Assembly (NCBI GenBank): GCA_027943335.1
Contig: BSBK01009264.1
Span: 1 to 64,000 of the forward strand
DNA length: 64,000 bases
Source: Chamaecyparis obtusa
Lineage: Eukaryota > Streptophyta > Pinopsida > Cupressales > Cupressaceae
Direction of reading: 5' to 3'
Shown: positions 1-11,889 of the stretch, in pieces
Layout: the number at the start of each line of letters is the position of its first letter
Position numbering within the stretch: the stretch's first letter is position 1
Notes under the pieces: generated by a model
Database searches by the model: none
What the model saw: the letters and a program-made list of their open reading frames with translations, nothing else
Told to the model about the DNA's origin: nothing
Made by a program: the position numbers and the translations under genes

Positions 1-2028
1 TGAGGATCATGTCTAGGATTCCATGCATGAATAATGGAATGAAAATACCTCTCAGCAGTTTTGTGTTCCTCCCCATTTGACTATTCTATAGTGTCCATGT
101 TTGGTGCTGCTTCGAGCCATAAAAATCCATGCACATGATGCAAACCCCTATGCTGCCACTCATACCTGCAACAAAAATCATTAACTTTCATACCTTTTTC
201 AAGTATCTCTTTCTGGAACATTGTATGCCTCAAATGCATGTAATGTGTAACTATATGAGGATAGTCAATTACATTCTCTTTTGTCCACTTTTGAGCTTTT
301 TGTGAATTAGTTGTGTTGTTCTAGACATTAGCGCATGCAAATCAGGCCACTACATATCCGCTACACTCAAGGTGATGAAAATTGTAGAAGTCCCAATTTG
401 TTGAAGTATATCTGTTAATTCTGCTCTACATTTACATCAATATGATCTTGTTCCTCTTAGAGTTATTCCAAATCTCATCAACCTATCTGCCAAATTATTA
501 TGTGGCATATTTTCCATATGTTCTCTTAGCTCATTGATGGCAATTGGCATATATTCAAAATTCCTTTTTACAAATACAGAAGATGAATTTTATGCACAAT
601 GTCTCAATATCATATTTATCATGAAATAACAAAACCTTGGATGTTTACCAAACCGATGATCCCTATATCACAACAAATGCTTCACATATTCATGTAGATG
701 AATTTTCCTCATTCTTGGCTCTAACCAATCACATCTTCCATCAGAAAATAATGTTGGAAATGCCATATCTAACAATCCTAATGTGACATATTTATTGATG
801 GGTGATGCACCTATAGCTGGCCATTCAATTAATGCAGATGGAACTACCTCAAGATTGTTATCCCATGCTTGGATTAATTCCATTTCTCTTTGAGCATTAG
901 GTGGTTGTGAAGCCATAGATGTTGTGTGTTGAATTACATTACCTTCATCCATCTCCATGACTAAACCCACAAAAACCACTTAGTTTGCATGAGAATCAAA
1001 TTCCATGTGGACTGTCCTCAATCTATTAAAAACATTTTCATCAATATTTTTAGGCATGTCATTGAGAGCATGTTCATCAATTCTAACATCTTCATAAAAC
1101 TTGTCATGGTCTACTTTGTATTTCAATGCCCTATACACATGATCCATGTTTACATTAAAGTTATAATGTGTACCACATTTATCCCTTCTGCGAACAATAA
1201 TAATTGTCAAATGCTCAATTATATGTGGTAAAACTTTGGCCACTTGTTCTACATGTTGAAGAAAACTTATAGTGTGTCTTTGTACTTATACTGACCATCA
1301 ATTGCATGTGTAACTTGCAGTATAGGACTGACACGTGCAATCAACATCTCTTCAACCCGAGTCAAATTTGCAAGCTCTTCTGGTTGAGATCCAGGGTACA
1401 ATATTGTTTGAAGTTCCTATTTCTTGTCTACACCTGTTGCATATTGGCTCTTCATAGGTGCGATATAATTCATTGCAAGATATGATTCTTCACAAACATG
1501 ACACATTTTAGGAGTCTTCAAACTATCTATCTGGTGCCTAAAATGCATTTGCAATCTTCTAAATTCAGTTTTAAGCATATGATTTTGGTTTCGCATATTT
1601 TCCATAGTACCTTCAACATCAACATTCATTTCTAATTGATTTTCATGTTGTGCCATTTGTAGAACACACTCTATAGACACAGGCTCTTCATTTTCAACAT
1701 CTAACTGAATGTTTACATTAGGTAGATTGTTATATATATGGCTCAGTTTAGGATCATCTTGAATCAGTTGAGGCCTTAATTTTGAAGGATTTGAATAGAA
1801 GTTCATTGATGGTTGTTCATTGAAATATTTATATCATCTCTATTTTTCAGTTTCTACTTGTTCCACTATTACTTCTGCCCTTCTTCTATGAATTCTTTGT
1901 CTATCAATTTCATTACGCTTGACCCTATGTTTTTCTATTTGACTTTCAGTCAATTATTCTTGCTGACGTCTATGAGACTCTCCTTCTATATTGTCTTTGA
2001 TATTCTCTTCTAGCTTCTTCTGATTCAT
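1..2028 (-). pseudogene. Helitron replicase (Rep/HUH) N-terminal half, decayed and cut by the window edge
   Basis: Helitron RepHel proteins start rolling-circle transposition with an HUH endonuclease and unwind DNA with a C-terminal helicase. Read leftward from an ATG at 2028, translation gives an Arg/Gln-rich basic N-terminus (2028-1840), then a stretch with a C-x2-C pair (CHVCEESY, near 1500). Next come AKVLPHIIEHLTIIIV (1240-1190) and WPAIGASPINKYVTLG with MAFPTLF (830-750). The Helitron_like_N signatures KHPRF and ITLRGTRSY follow (650-430), then YEWQHRG and HHVHGFLWL (165-110), where HVH at 129-137 is the HUH metal-binding pair. Order and motifs match plant Helitrons. The frame changes several times and is interrupted by stops (for example after GTRSY), so no protein is made. 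The catalytic Tyr and helicase would lie left of the window. The Helitron 5' terminus was not located. Confident in the family. Confidence 0.9.
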
Positions 2029-2570
2029 TGATCAACCTCGGTCTCACCATATCTAGTACAGAATAATGTTAAATTAGTGACCTAAGAAAACTTTATAATA
2101 TACATATGTTAAAACATTGTAATAATTAGAAACAAAGAATGTTACTTGTCAATTAATATGTTTTTTTATATATACATTTGAAAGGAAAATGACAATTTAT
2201 AATAATTTTCAATTTAGTTGTGATAATTTATGTATCATATTTAAATACATATTTAAACATATAGAATACAAATTCTGAAAAATAAAAGACAATAAGAATA
2301 CTTTTGAGTGTGGACACCATAAAAAATTGACATACATGGAGTAAATTAGAACCAAGATATACAAGAATAATAAAATGATTTTTTTTTAAGAATAATTGAT
2401 ATACAATAACGATTGCAATGGTCTAAAGGCCATTTTGTGAAAAAATGACAACACGGGATCTCTTATTTGTAATACTAAGAAATCAATCCAAAAACATAGG
2501 TGATCCCATTTGGATCTCAATACAAACATTAATTGTTGACATTTCAATTCCAGTATGTTTGCCTCCATCT

Positions 2571-2983
2571 TCCCCTAACCCATTCTTGCTCTGCTCGTAC
2601 GTGGGCATGTGAATATGGCTTCAGAGTGTGAGAGTTAGGAAAGTACACCTCATAGAACTCTACTTGACTAAGGGGTGAAACAAATTTGTCAATGGTCACA
2701 CCGACCACCAACAATCATTGTCTAGTACTTCTACTACAAATCCAGGAGGTACAAATTGTGACAAAGTAATAGGAGGCAGAATAGGTCTCATATAATCTAC
2801 ATAGACCTCCTCAACGAGGGGCTCTCGAGCCCATCCATCATTTATGAAATGGTGATATTTGACACAATATTTTGTCACCTCACTATTGTTAACAATGTCT
2901 ACAATTGTTGCTTCGAACCAGGCCCCTTCAAACCCCTTTTCATCAGAGCTAATCTCAACCTTCATGCCCATAGTAAACTCCAT
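2571..2983 (-). pseudogene. Agenet (Tudor-like) domain gene fragment with a frameshift
   Basis: Agenet domains are plant Tudor-family modules that bind chromatin or RNA-associated partners. From the ATG at 2983 the protein opens with MKVEISSDEKGFEGAWFEA, the usual first Agenet repeat, followed by a KYHHF strand, a VDYMRPILPP strand and VVEVLDNDCWW, the start of a second repeat. A stop follows at about 2695. Moving one base into another frame recovers SQVEFYEVYFPNS and AHVRAEQEWVRGRW, the expected end of the second repeat (compare the family's LR-x-H-x-DW-x-x-GKW ending). The translation then stops near 2571. This is a two-Agenet unit of about 135 residues with one frameshift, shorter than full host Agenet proteins. 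It lies upstream of the Helitron replicase on the same strand, so capture by the Helitron is possible but unproven. Confidence 0.8.
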
Positions 2984-3476
2984 GTCTATGCCTAATTTAT
3001 GATTACAAACATAAATTAATTATAATAACAAATTCAATTTCATTAAATGAGTTTCAAAATATAATTTTTTTAAATGAATTATGTAAACCTAATTTTAAAG
3101 AACAATTGATTATATGAATTGCATTAATACAATTAATACAATTAACATAATCAATTTCATTTTATCTAATTCAAATGAAATTGATTAACCTAAAAATTAT
3201 AGCACTCACTTATTTTGTAAAATAGCAACAAAATGTTGTATTTTAAACTAAGTATGAAAATGGGAATAAAAGAAATATACTATTAATGTCATTAAAACAA
3301 AATCAACTTCATTAAGCCAACTTCTAAATCAAACTTGTAACATTAGAAGACCTTATACATTCATATTAAAAACATCGATACAAATATGGCGACATTGTCA
3401 TCCACATGGAAAAAATGTAATATTTGAAATTAATAATTTAAATTTCTAACAAAATTAAAGTATATATTTCAAAGTA

Positions 3477-4020
3477 GTTATTAAAATCCTATTAAAATGA
3501 ATGTAATTTTAACATTTGAAATCTAAATGTAATAAGGAATTTAAATCTAAATGTAATATTCTAAAGGTAATATTGTAAATGGAAATCTCCTAAATTTATA
3601 CAAAAACAAAAATATAATTAATGTAAATCCTATTTCTAACATTTAAATCAAATAAATTATAATTATTAATTGTTACAATATTTAAAGCAAATAAATCAAA
3701 TAAAGGTAATATTCAAAATGGAAATGTCCTAAATTTATATAATTAATCTAAATCCTAATGTGTAACATTCAAAAAATATTAATTGTAATTTTAATTATTA
3801 AAAGCCTATTAAAATAAATGTAATTTTAACATTTCAAAGTATCTATAAAATACTAATAAATTAAGATTTAAAATCTAATTAGGAATTAAAATCTAAATGT
3901 AACATTCTAAACGTAATATTGTAAATGGAAATCTCCTAAATTTTTACAAAAACAAAATATAATTAATGTAAATCCTATTTCTAACATTTAAATCAAATAG
4001 CTTATAATTATTAATTGCAA
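3477..4020. repeat. Diverged tandem duplication, unit about 320-345 bp
   Basis: The segment starting CCTATTAAAATGAATGTAAT at 3489 returns at 3805 as CCTATTAAAATAAATGTAAT. The block from TTAAATCTAAATGTAATATT (3541) to about 3672 returns at 3886-4016 with few changes. The offset grows from 316 to 345 bp, so the second unit carries an insertion. A third, partial match lies near 3700-3780. Aligned by eye. Confidence 0.7.
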
Positions 4021-4361
4021 TATTTAAATAAAAAATCTATATCTAACAAAGGTAATATTCAAAATTAAATTATACAAAAGGAAATATTACACTATGGCGA
4101 CATTGCCATGCACAATGTAAATAGATTATTTAAATATATAAACATATTATCTAAAGTGAATGTAATAACTATATTAAATAAAAAGATTATCTAAAATACT
4201 AAAAAATAATATTAATCTATAATATTACAATATCGCAGCTTTGCCATCCATAATGTAACATTATTAGATTTAACAATATTAAAATTAGATTAAATTTATA
4301 TGCAATGTTAAAACAAAATTAGATGAAATATTAGAACAATATTATTTGCATATAAAAGAAC

Positions 4362-4413
4362 ATAAAACTATTTATATAAAACATATAAATATATTTTATA
4401 TAAATAGTTTTAT
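4362..4413. repeat. Perfect 20-bp inverted repeat (hairpin)
   Basis: ATAAAACTATTTATATAAAA (4362-4381) is followed after a 12-base loop by its exact reverse complement (4394-4413). No terminal-repeat or target-duplication context was found, so the role is unknown. Confidence 0.85.
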
Positions 4414-4714
4414 AATACATTCATTTATTTGTATTAATATATTGAACTTAATTTTGTCAACTTAATTTTCTGAATACTATTCATTTTTATTCAAAATTGA
4501 AAGATATGTTTCATTTATAAAATGTATCATAAATACCTAATTAAAAAAAGTGAATGTGAATATATACTTATAATGAAAATATATATCTATATACTAAACA
4601 ATTGAATATCTAAAGATCTAATATCTAAAAATCAAATATCTAATTAAAAAATGTTGAATATCTGAAGATCTAATATCATTTTTATTCATTTTCTATCAAT
4701 CTTTAGATCTAATT

Positions 4715-4772
4715 TATAGTTTGATATTAGATCTAATATATAAATATATATTAGATCTAATATCAAACTATA
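4715..4772. repeat. 58-bp near-perfect palindrome
   Basis: The two halves mirror each other around 4743/4744 with only the central A/A mismatched. Each half holds ATTAGATCTAAT. Partial copies of the half-site lie nearby (around 4610-4625, 4665-4675 and 4795-4815), so the palindrome sits in a cluster of AGATCTAATATC words. Confidence 0.85.
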
Positions 4773-5144
4773 TAAATCAACATTCAAGTAATATAATCTA
4801 ATATCAAACTATATCTGAAAATCTATTTACCTCTAAAAGATGAAGATTGAAATTGGTTGAAAGTTGTCTGCAAATCCTCCTCTCAAATGCTCACAAATCT
4901 CAACTCTCTCAACTCTCTGAAAACCTCAAATTTAAGAACTCTCAAACCTCTCAAATCTCCTATACCTACAAACAAAAAAAAATAACTTGAGAAATGAAGA
5001 GCACTCTTTTATAAATGAAGAGTGACTCTTCATTTCTCAAACGTTTTGTATTCCAAAATTGGTATTCCCATCCAAAAAAATATTACTTTAAAATTATTTT
5101 AAAATTTTTTATTCTTTGCAAATATTATTTGGCACTTGGTTGTC

Positions 5145-5330
5145 GGCACTGGCAGCACCAGTGCATAACGTATGCACTGCAATGCATAATGGTATGCACT
5201 GCCAGTGCAGTGCATAACATTATGCACTGTAGTGCATATGTTACTGCACTGGCACCCACATTGTGTAGTGCACGGGCACCAAGTGCACGACACCCACACT
5301 CTGTAGTGCATGACCCCCCACTTCTGTACG
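5145..5330. repeat. GC-richer island of TGCACT/AGTGCA words with nested hairpins
   Basis: Inside AT-rich flanks, this stretch repeats TGCACTG, CAGTGCA and ATGCACT many times in both orientations. It forms short perfect hairpins, for example 5195-5209 (7-bp arms) and 5209-5228 (9-bp arms, 2-base loop). Reading frames that cross it in both directions are side effects of the low-complexity sequence. Confidence 0.75.
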
Positions 5331-5344
5331 AAACACAACATTTG

Positions 5345-5500
5345 ATATTAGATTTTTTTGGTTTTGATTTTTTCGACTTTTGATTTTTTTGTTTTTGATA
5401 TTTGATATTTTATGTTTTTTCATTTTTCATTTTTCCTTTTTGATTTTTGATTTATGATATTTTATTTTTTCGGTTTTTGATTTGTAACTAATATATTTTC
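5345..5500. repeat. T-rich low-complexity tract (GATTTTT / TTTGATAT words)
   Basis: The sequence is made of short variants of TTTTGATTTTT and TTTGATATTTGAT. Long runs of T make any reading frame here meaningless. Confidence 0.75.
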
Positions 5501-6608
5501 CTTTTTCTGTACATGACATATTCCTTGGAATATGTCATGTTGTTGTCCTCCTCTTCCACTACGGTTGTATAGGAACGCCTCTTGACATAAAGACTCATAC
5601 ATACATGGTTTACACATAGCCACGATGACACTCTGTTCAGACGAAAATAAAATACATAGATACATTTATTAGTAGATAGATACCAACAACCATGAAGTGG
5701 CTAAAATCACAAACGATGAAATTTTTTCCAAGCAGGTGTATGTCACCCAACAACTAGTGACAATTAATAAAAAAAACAAATTCTTTTGGATGTAACGTAG
5801 GGTAATAAAGGTAATGCACAAGGAATAAGATTAAAATTGGCATGAGAAAGCTAGGCCCAAAGAAAAATAGGTATGAAATGTCAAAATTAAAGGTGTAAAT
5901 GGAGTACCAATTCAATTTTTTAATTTTTTAATTTTTTTTAAAGAAATAAGAGTAGTATATACTTAGGGGCTTTATTTGCAAAATTACAGTCTTATAAAGG
6001 AGAATATATTTAAGTACAATTTATTTGAATTTTTAAGTATGATTTGCTTTAAATGTTTCTAGATAATCAACTTGAATATATAAAAGAGGAGTTTTAACAA
6101 TAGATCAGAAAATGGTTTAAAACATTGATTAGATGGTCCCAAGAGAGAATGACCATCTATGATAGATAAATGACACAATTACAAGAAAATGCATGGCTTC
6201 CTCCTATTTATTTTATGATTAAACAATATATGTAAACAACAAGCATACCTTATTCTCAACAAACTAATAGCAACTAGTACCATAAAACATGTTGCCCAAC
6301 AAAAAAATGTAATCTTGAAATCATTCCTTGTTTGGATTGTTAATGTAAATAAGAGATTAAGGTCTATGACTAGGAAGGACAAAAAACATAAAAGTTGACA
6401 AAATATAATGTAGATCTATATGAAAGGTTTTGCAAGTAGGCATGCATATTGCCAAAGGAAACAATTGAAATTGATGATAATAGACTTCTAAACTTGATCA
6501 TTAATCGTTGAGGAACTTAAAATGGTATTGATATTTGCAACTGCACTGATGATAAAATAGAACAACGCATCTCAACCTAAACTAATGGGAGGAGAAGCCC
6601 CCACTACT
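5501..6608. other. Non-coding stretch without recognised content
   Basis: I see no protein similarity, RNA gene or clear repeat. A 7-bp-arm hairpin at 5513-5540 (CATGACATATTCC / GGAATATGTCATG) is the only local structure noted. Confidence 0.5.
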
Positions 6609-6872
6609 GAGGTCGAGGTCGACTCTGCCCTAGCTGAGAGTTGAGGTCAACTTTGACCTAGGAGGTTGACTTTCACCCTAAGATGGCAGATTTTAAATTC
6701 TTAGGACTAGGTGTCAAAAAAAGGATGGAAATAGGTGGAGAGAGAAGCAGAACAAGGGAAAAAGCTAGATTTATGTAGAAGCCAATTCAACATTCTTGAC
6801 ATGACCCCAGACCACTTACTCGGAGGGCTAAATGCTCTTAACATGGAAGTGCTTCCATTTTAAGATGATACA
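6609..6872 (-). repeat. Truncated 3' LTR of composite element
   Basis: The segment from GAGGTCGAGGTCGACTCTG to GATGATACA matches the plus-strand right ends of the LTRs at 11070-11332, 16510-16841 and 49990-50267. About 1.3 kb of the LTR is missing on its left side. The adjacent internal side, in element orientation, carries AAAGTGGGG, a weak polypurine tract. Confidence 0.8.
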
Positions 6873-7429
6873 TTAAGACCCCACTTTAGCAAGAGTATGG
6901 ATTCAATGCAAACTCTTGGTAAAGGAGAAGAAAGAAGAGATCCAAGTGGATTCACAACAAGATAAAATAACACTTAACCAAGGACACAAGCCCCCAGGAT
7001 AAAGATTCTAACTCAACATACATGCACAAGGGTGCAAAAAGAGAAAACCAAAAGAACATGGGTTAGTACTAAAACCAACCCAAATCAACTAGTAGAGGAA
7101 ACCTCCCTAAGAAATATTTCCTATACTAATATCATATTTAGAAGGCTATCATAAAAGCATAAATGATTACATAAGAAACATAAGAGAAACACTATAAATA
7201 ACATAGCTTCATGTTCTAGTCCTACTAGCATGAAAGCAAAAAGAAATGAAAGAGAATGTGATAACCTCACCCAGTAAGATGCCCACCTTACCATGAGTCA
7301 CCCTGGAGGGAGAGCTTAACAGGTATCAAGAACTGATAGTTCACCCAAAAAACTATGCTTCAAAATTGTAATGCATCTTTTGATGGCTTCTAGAATATCC
7401 ATAGATCCACCTTCTTGTATCACTATGAA

Positions 7430-7715
7430 TATGAAATGTGTGTCTCCTCAGAATTTAGCAACTTATGTACATTACCATCTGAAGATTTAGCATATTGAAA
7501 ATTGCAAAATGCGTGTCTCCTCAGGATTTAGCAACTTATGAGCATTACCTTCAAAATATTTAGCATATTGAAAATTGAAAAATGTGTGTCTCCTCAGGAT
7601 TTAGCAACTTATGTGCATTACGTTTGAAAGATTTAGCATATTCAAAATTGAAAAATGCATCTCCTCAGGATTTAACAACTTATGTGCATTACCTTCCAAA
7701 GATTTAGCATATAAA
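7430..7715. repeat. About 73-bp tandem repeat, four copies
   Basis: The word TCTCCTCA recurs at 7443, 7516, 7589 and 7660, each followed by a GATTTAGCAACTTATG-type segment and then a TTAGCATATTGAAAATTG-type segment. Spacing is 73, 73 and 71 bp. Region B has three copies of the same unit at 11890-12110, so copy number differs between sister regions. Confidence 0.85.
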
Positions 7716-8546
7716 CAAAAAACTATAGTAAAAGGGAGACTCTATATATGCCCCCTCCTTATCCTGGCTATCTACTAGACATGATAAGGAAGAGGAAGAG
7801 GATACCTACTTCACAATGTAAGGAGATATCCTATTTAAGAACAATGTACACCATATTCTTACCGAGGGGTATTGACCCCTACATCCAAGAGCATAGATAA
7901 TCATGAAAAGGATATGTCACTTAAGGAAATGGATCCTCAAAGAAAGAGATCTTATCAACAAGACCCCCATCATAGAGGAGTGCTTTGGATAAAATATCAT
8001 CTTTCAAAGGATAAACCAAGCGGGAACAAATATTCAATCATAAAACCCCCTGCAATCAAGAGGAAGAGTAATCTCTGGAATGAGGGAAACGACTCTAACA
8101 CAAAAGCAAGGTTAAGTGTTTATAAAGAACATAATTTGAAAAATAAAGAAGAGGTGATGACCTATGACAAAAACCTCTCATATAGCAAGGATATCCATGG
8201 TCAAAACATCTCTCAGTATAATCAAATAATGTTTCCCAATCAACAAATGCCACTAAGCAAAGGAAAGAAGTTCCTTAGACAAAGACAAAAGAGGGGATGA
8301 CCTTGCCCCCTAGGTATGAAAGAAAGGGATACCTTTGCAAAAAAAATGTCTTTAGAAAAGATATCTTAAATATAGAATAAAATCTATCAATGATTATAAA
8401 CATAATACAAAACCATAGAGAGATAAGATAGAAAGAATGTTGATTAAGCTCAAGAACCAATATATACTAAAAGCCTAATGGATCCTAGGAGATTGGTTGA
8501 AAATACACCTCTTACCCCCTAGTCTAGAGACAAGAGGAGAAGAAAT

Positions 8547-9440
8547 CTATATTATATCAGAATGATGGGTATCCCCTATATCAAAATTATGAAGGAATTG
8601 TAAAACTGCATGAAAGTGATATATAACTCCTAAAGTAGCCCTTTCCTGAACATGTAACTTGAAATGCTTACAATCAGCAACTAAATGTGTATTACTATAA
8701 TGAAAAGGACATTTGTATTTGGATAAAGCATTTTTCGGCATAGTTTTGAAGATTTCTTTCTTGGAATTCATCAACTGAATGTGCACCCTCTTAGCTACAT
8801 CTTGATGAGTATGAGGGTTATCTAATTTAGGTGTAGGGAGAAGAAGATGAAGAGGAGGACGATGATCAACATCACCCACCTTGAATTGAGGTTATGAAAA
8901 ACCAACACCATGCATATCTTGTTTAGGGGGTATATGAACTGGATACTTGATACCATTCTCATTAACTCCAAGCCCTAAACGTATATAACCTTGTTTAGTC
9001 ATCATGTTATATCCTATAGTGTACATATCATGTAAATCTTCTATAGGAGGTGATTCTTTATCATGCTCATGAGTAAAGGTTGTATAAGGTGGTATAAAAA
9101 GTTTTTAAGAAGTTTCTTTACCCTTTCCTTTAATATCATCATGAATCAGAGGAGAAGGTAAATCAAAGAACTCTTGCACATCTGCATCCTGAACTATAGC
9201 TTGAATCCCATCATAAGTATGGGAAGAACTAGGATAAAAAGATGGAGAATTAGGCATCAGATTAGGAATAGGATTAGGAATATTAGGAGATGGTGTATCA
9301 TCTACCAAATCCTTCACATAATCCAAAAGAGCAATAAGTGTACCACATGAATCTTGAATGAAAGTTTTGAAAGTAGGAAGACTAGTATGGGTCAATTTCA
9401 CAAAAGCATAGGCAAGTGCAAAATGAAGATCCATCAACAT
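8547..9440 (-). pseudogene. gag-like frame of internal region A
   Basis: Gag proteins package retrotransposon RNA. One continuous minus-strand frame of about 298 codons runs from the ATG at 9440 to 8547, broken only by two TAA stops (about 9105 and 8897). The N-terminal part is followed by a Pro/Asn/Ser-rich linker (PSPNIPNPIPNLMPN). The C-terminal part holds CPFHYSNTHLVADC, which fits the C-x2-H-x4-H-x4-C knuckle seen in Gag of Tat/Athila-type plant gypsy elements. The same frame occurs in region B. Retention of one frame over 0.9 kb suggests it once coded. The rest of the protein has no similarity I recognise, so 'gag-like' rests on the knuckle and on its position after the primer site. Confidence 0.65.
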
Positions 9441-9722
9441 AATTAAGTGAATGATAATCTCATAAAAATCATAGGTATGCTAAATAGATGCTAAAATAAG
9501 GGTAATAAAGAACATAATCACACACCAAAGCATCTTAGAAATCTTCATAGTAAAGGAAATGCAAGAAATATTTTTTGATTTTGTTGAATATATGAATTTT
9601 TTCTATTTTTCAATTTTAAAATGCAAGAGCATAAAAGAAATCTAATCTTAATGAAATTAAAAAAAAAATCTAACCAATATTCTAATACAATAGAGCATCT
9701 AAATCCACAAAAGAAAAGGGGT

Positions 9723-9744
9723 AAGTTTGTCAGGTTCACCAAAA
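9723..9744 (-). other. Presumed primer binding site, region A
   Basis: Read on the minus strand, the LTR end TATCTTACA is followed two bases later by TTGGTGAACCTGACAAACTT. A TGG-starting segment right after the 5' LTR is the usual place for the tRNA primer site. The matching tRNA could not be named from memory. Confidence 0.5.
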
Positions 9745-11332
9745 TGTAAGATATAAAAATATATCTTTGATATATTTTTATATCTATGGTATGTTTTGGG
9801 GGGTGTGTAGGAGATGATGATGGGAAATATAAGATCTACTCTTATATCCAAATTCCCAAAGGAGAGAGCTAGAATGATACACCAAAAGGTTAATGCACAA
9901 AATAAACAATCTATGGAGAATATGAATGAAGGAGAAAACCTTATATTTTGTTATGAAAAATATGTGATGAAAAAGTATAAATAAATGATGGAAAATGTTA
10001 TGGACATACAAAATTGATAAAACAAGAATACTTATCTTGACAAGAGGTTGATGTGGAAATCACTATTTTTTGATGTCTGTGTTCAGTTTCATGAGATTTT
10101 GCAACCTGCTATGGACTGGAAATGCCGAGACAGAGAAAACCCAAAAAGATTTTTGTCTTTCAGAGCTAGGTCAACTTTGACCTAGATAGCAGGGCACAAT
10201 CTTACCCCTCACTAAAGGGCAACTTTGACCCGAAACAGCTTCGACGAAAATTATTTTTGCAGATCCCAGAAGTTCATCGAAAAGGGTATCCAAATCTACA
10301 CTTTAATTTGTTGTCCTATACCTGTACCTACAAGAAAAATGGTTTTGTTGTTTGGATGAGGGATTTGCCTTGGTCAAACCATGGTTTTGAATCAACCTTA
10401 GAATTGAAATAGAGAATGCTAGCAAGTAGCAAAAGTAGATCTAACAATGAAGCTATGGTACTCAATAGATATGCAATTGCATTTCAAATGTAATCAAGTA
10501 TGTTGATATGAAAGCTTGACCATAACATTAACAAATGTAAATCAAAATCTCCATGATTGTATTCTTGGAATCCATCTTGAGAGAAGAATGAATGGATCTT
10601 GAAGATGAACAATGGATCTTGAAGGAAGATCATACCACCATGATGGATAGATATGTCATTTGAATGATTAATCTTGAATGTTTGAACCAGATCCCTTCAA
10701 AGGCTTTAATGCTTGAATCCTTGATCTTCAATGTAGAAATTGAATTATTGAATGGATGATGGCTTGAATGAATGCTTGCTTGATTTACTTGAGAAAACCT
10801 TAAGAACTTGATCTCAAAAATTGACGACTTGATCATGAAAGTGGATGATGAAAATGAGAGAGGAAGGATTACTTTTATATTGATCTAGGGCACAAAATTC
10901 TAGAGAGGCCAACCTTGGAGAATTAAATATTGATTAACGTTAACCCCTATAAATGGACCTAAATTAAATATCATTTAAGGGTTTTCCATTTCGAAATCCA
11001 AAACAGCCGACCTGAAAGCAGGAAAACAGAACTTTCTGAAGCCCGATGCCCCGAAACCTTTGAAATTTGAAAACTGGACCTAGGGTTAGGGTCAAGGTTG
11101 ACTCTACCCTAGGTCAGAGTTAAGGTCAACTTTGACCCTGAAATGGAAAATTTCAAATTCTTAGGACTAGGTGCCAGAAAAAGGTTGGAAATAGGTGGAG
11201 AGAGAAGCAGAACAAGGGAAAAAGCTAGTTTCAAGTAGAAACCAATTCAAGGTGCTTGACATGACCCCAGACCACTTACTTGGAGGGATAAATTCTCTTA
11301 ACATGGAAGTGCTTCAAATTTAAGATGATACA
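9745..11332 (-). repeat. Shared middle LTR (1588 bp) of composite element
   Basis: It runs from TGTAAGATAT to GATGATACA on the plus strand, matching 15161-16841 nearly end to end. It contains GGTCAACTTTGACC-type words (10168-10215 and 11080-11140), a TTGAATG-rich stretch (10560-10860) and the conserved end near GACATGACCCCAGACCACTT. It serves both internal regions. Confidence 0.85.
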
Positions 11333-11889
11333 TTGAGCTACCACTTTGGCAAGAGTATGGATTCAATGCAAACTCTTGGTAAAGGAGAAGAAAGAAGGTA
11401 TCCAAGTGGATTCACAATGAGGTAAAATAACACTTAGCTAAGGACACAAGCCCCTAGGATAAAGATTCTAACTCAACATACATGCATGAGGGTGCGAAAA
11501 GAGAAAACCAAAAGAACGGGGGTTAGTACTAAAACCAACCCAAATCAACTAGTAGAGGAAACCTGCCTAAGAAATATTTCCTATACTAATATCATATTTG
11601 GAAGGCTATCATAAAAGAATAAATGATTACATAAGAAAGATGAGAGAAACACTATAAATAACATAGCTTCATGATCCAGTCCTACTAGCATGAAATAAAA
11701 AATAAAGGAAAGGGAAAGTGATTACCTCGCCTAGTAAGATGCCCACCTTACCGTGAATCACCCTAGTGGGAGAGCCTAACAGGTAGCAAGAACTGATAGT
11801 TCACCCAAAAAAGAGTGCTTTGAAATTGTAATGTGTCTTTTGAAGGCTTCTGGAATATCCATATATCCATCTTCTTGTATCACTATGAA

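Larger units (their letters stand above)
2984..5014. other. AT-rich non-coding spacer
   Basis: No reading frame here resembles a known protein. The stretch is strongly A+T rich and contains a diverged duplication (3477-4020), two perfect or near-perfect palindromes (4362-4413 and 4715-4772) and a CTCTCAAA-rich patch around 4875-4965. It could be the 5' flank of the Helitron or ordinary intergenic DNA. Confidence 0.6.
6873..9744 (-). mobile_element. Internal region A of composite LTR element
   Basis: This 2.9-kb region lies between the truncated LTR and the middle LTR. In minus orientation it starts with the presumed primer site, then the gag-like frame (9440-8547), about 900 bp without a frame and a 73-bp tandem repeat (7430-7715), ending at the LTR. 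It lacks protease, RT and integrase, so mobility would have needed proteins from another element. Region B is the same segment with small differences. Confidence 0.8.

Noticed and set aside
2696..2983. Agenet frame as an intact small host gene
   Set aside because: The second Agenet repeat is only recovered after a frameshift, so the open part is half a module.
5015..5423. Open frames in both directions across the TGCACT island
   Set aside because: They come from low-complexity palindromic sequence lacking stops, and the translations are Cys/His/Ala-rich repeats without a domain.
7430..7715. Possible CRISPR-like array
   Set aside because: The whole 73-bp unit is repeated with no unique spacers, and the host is a plant.
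7872..8300. 142-codon plus-strand open frame in body A
   Set aside because: It is antisense to the element, has no recognisable motif, and the matching stretch in body B (12267-12690) is full of stops.
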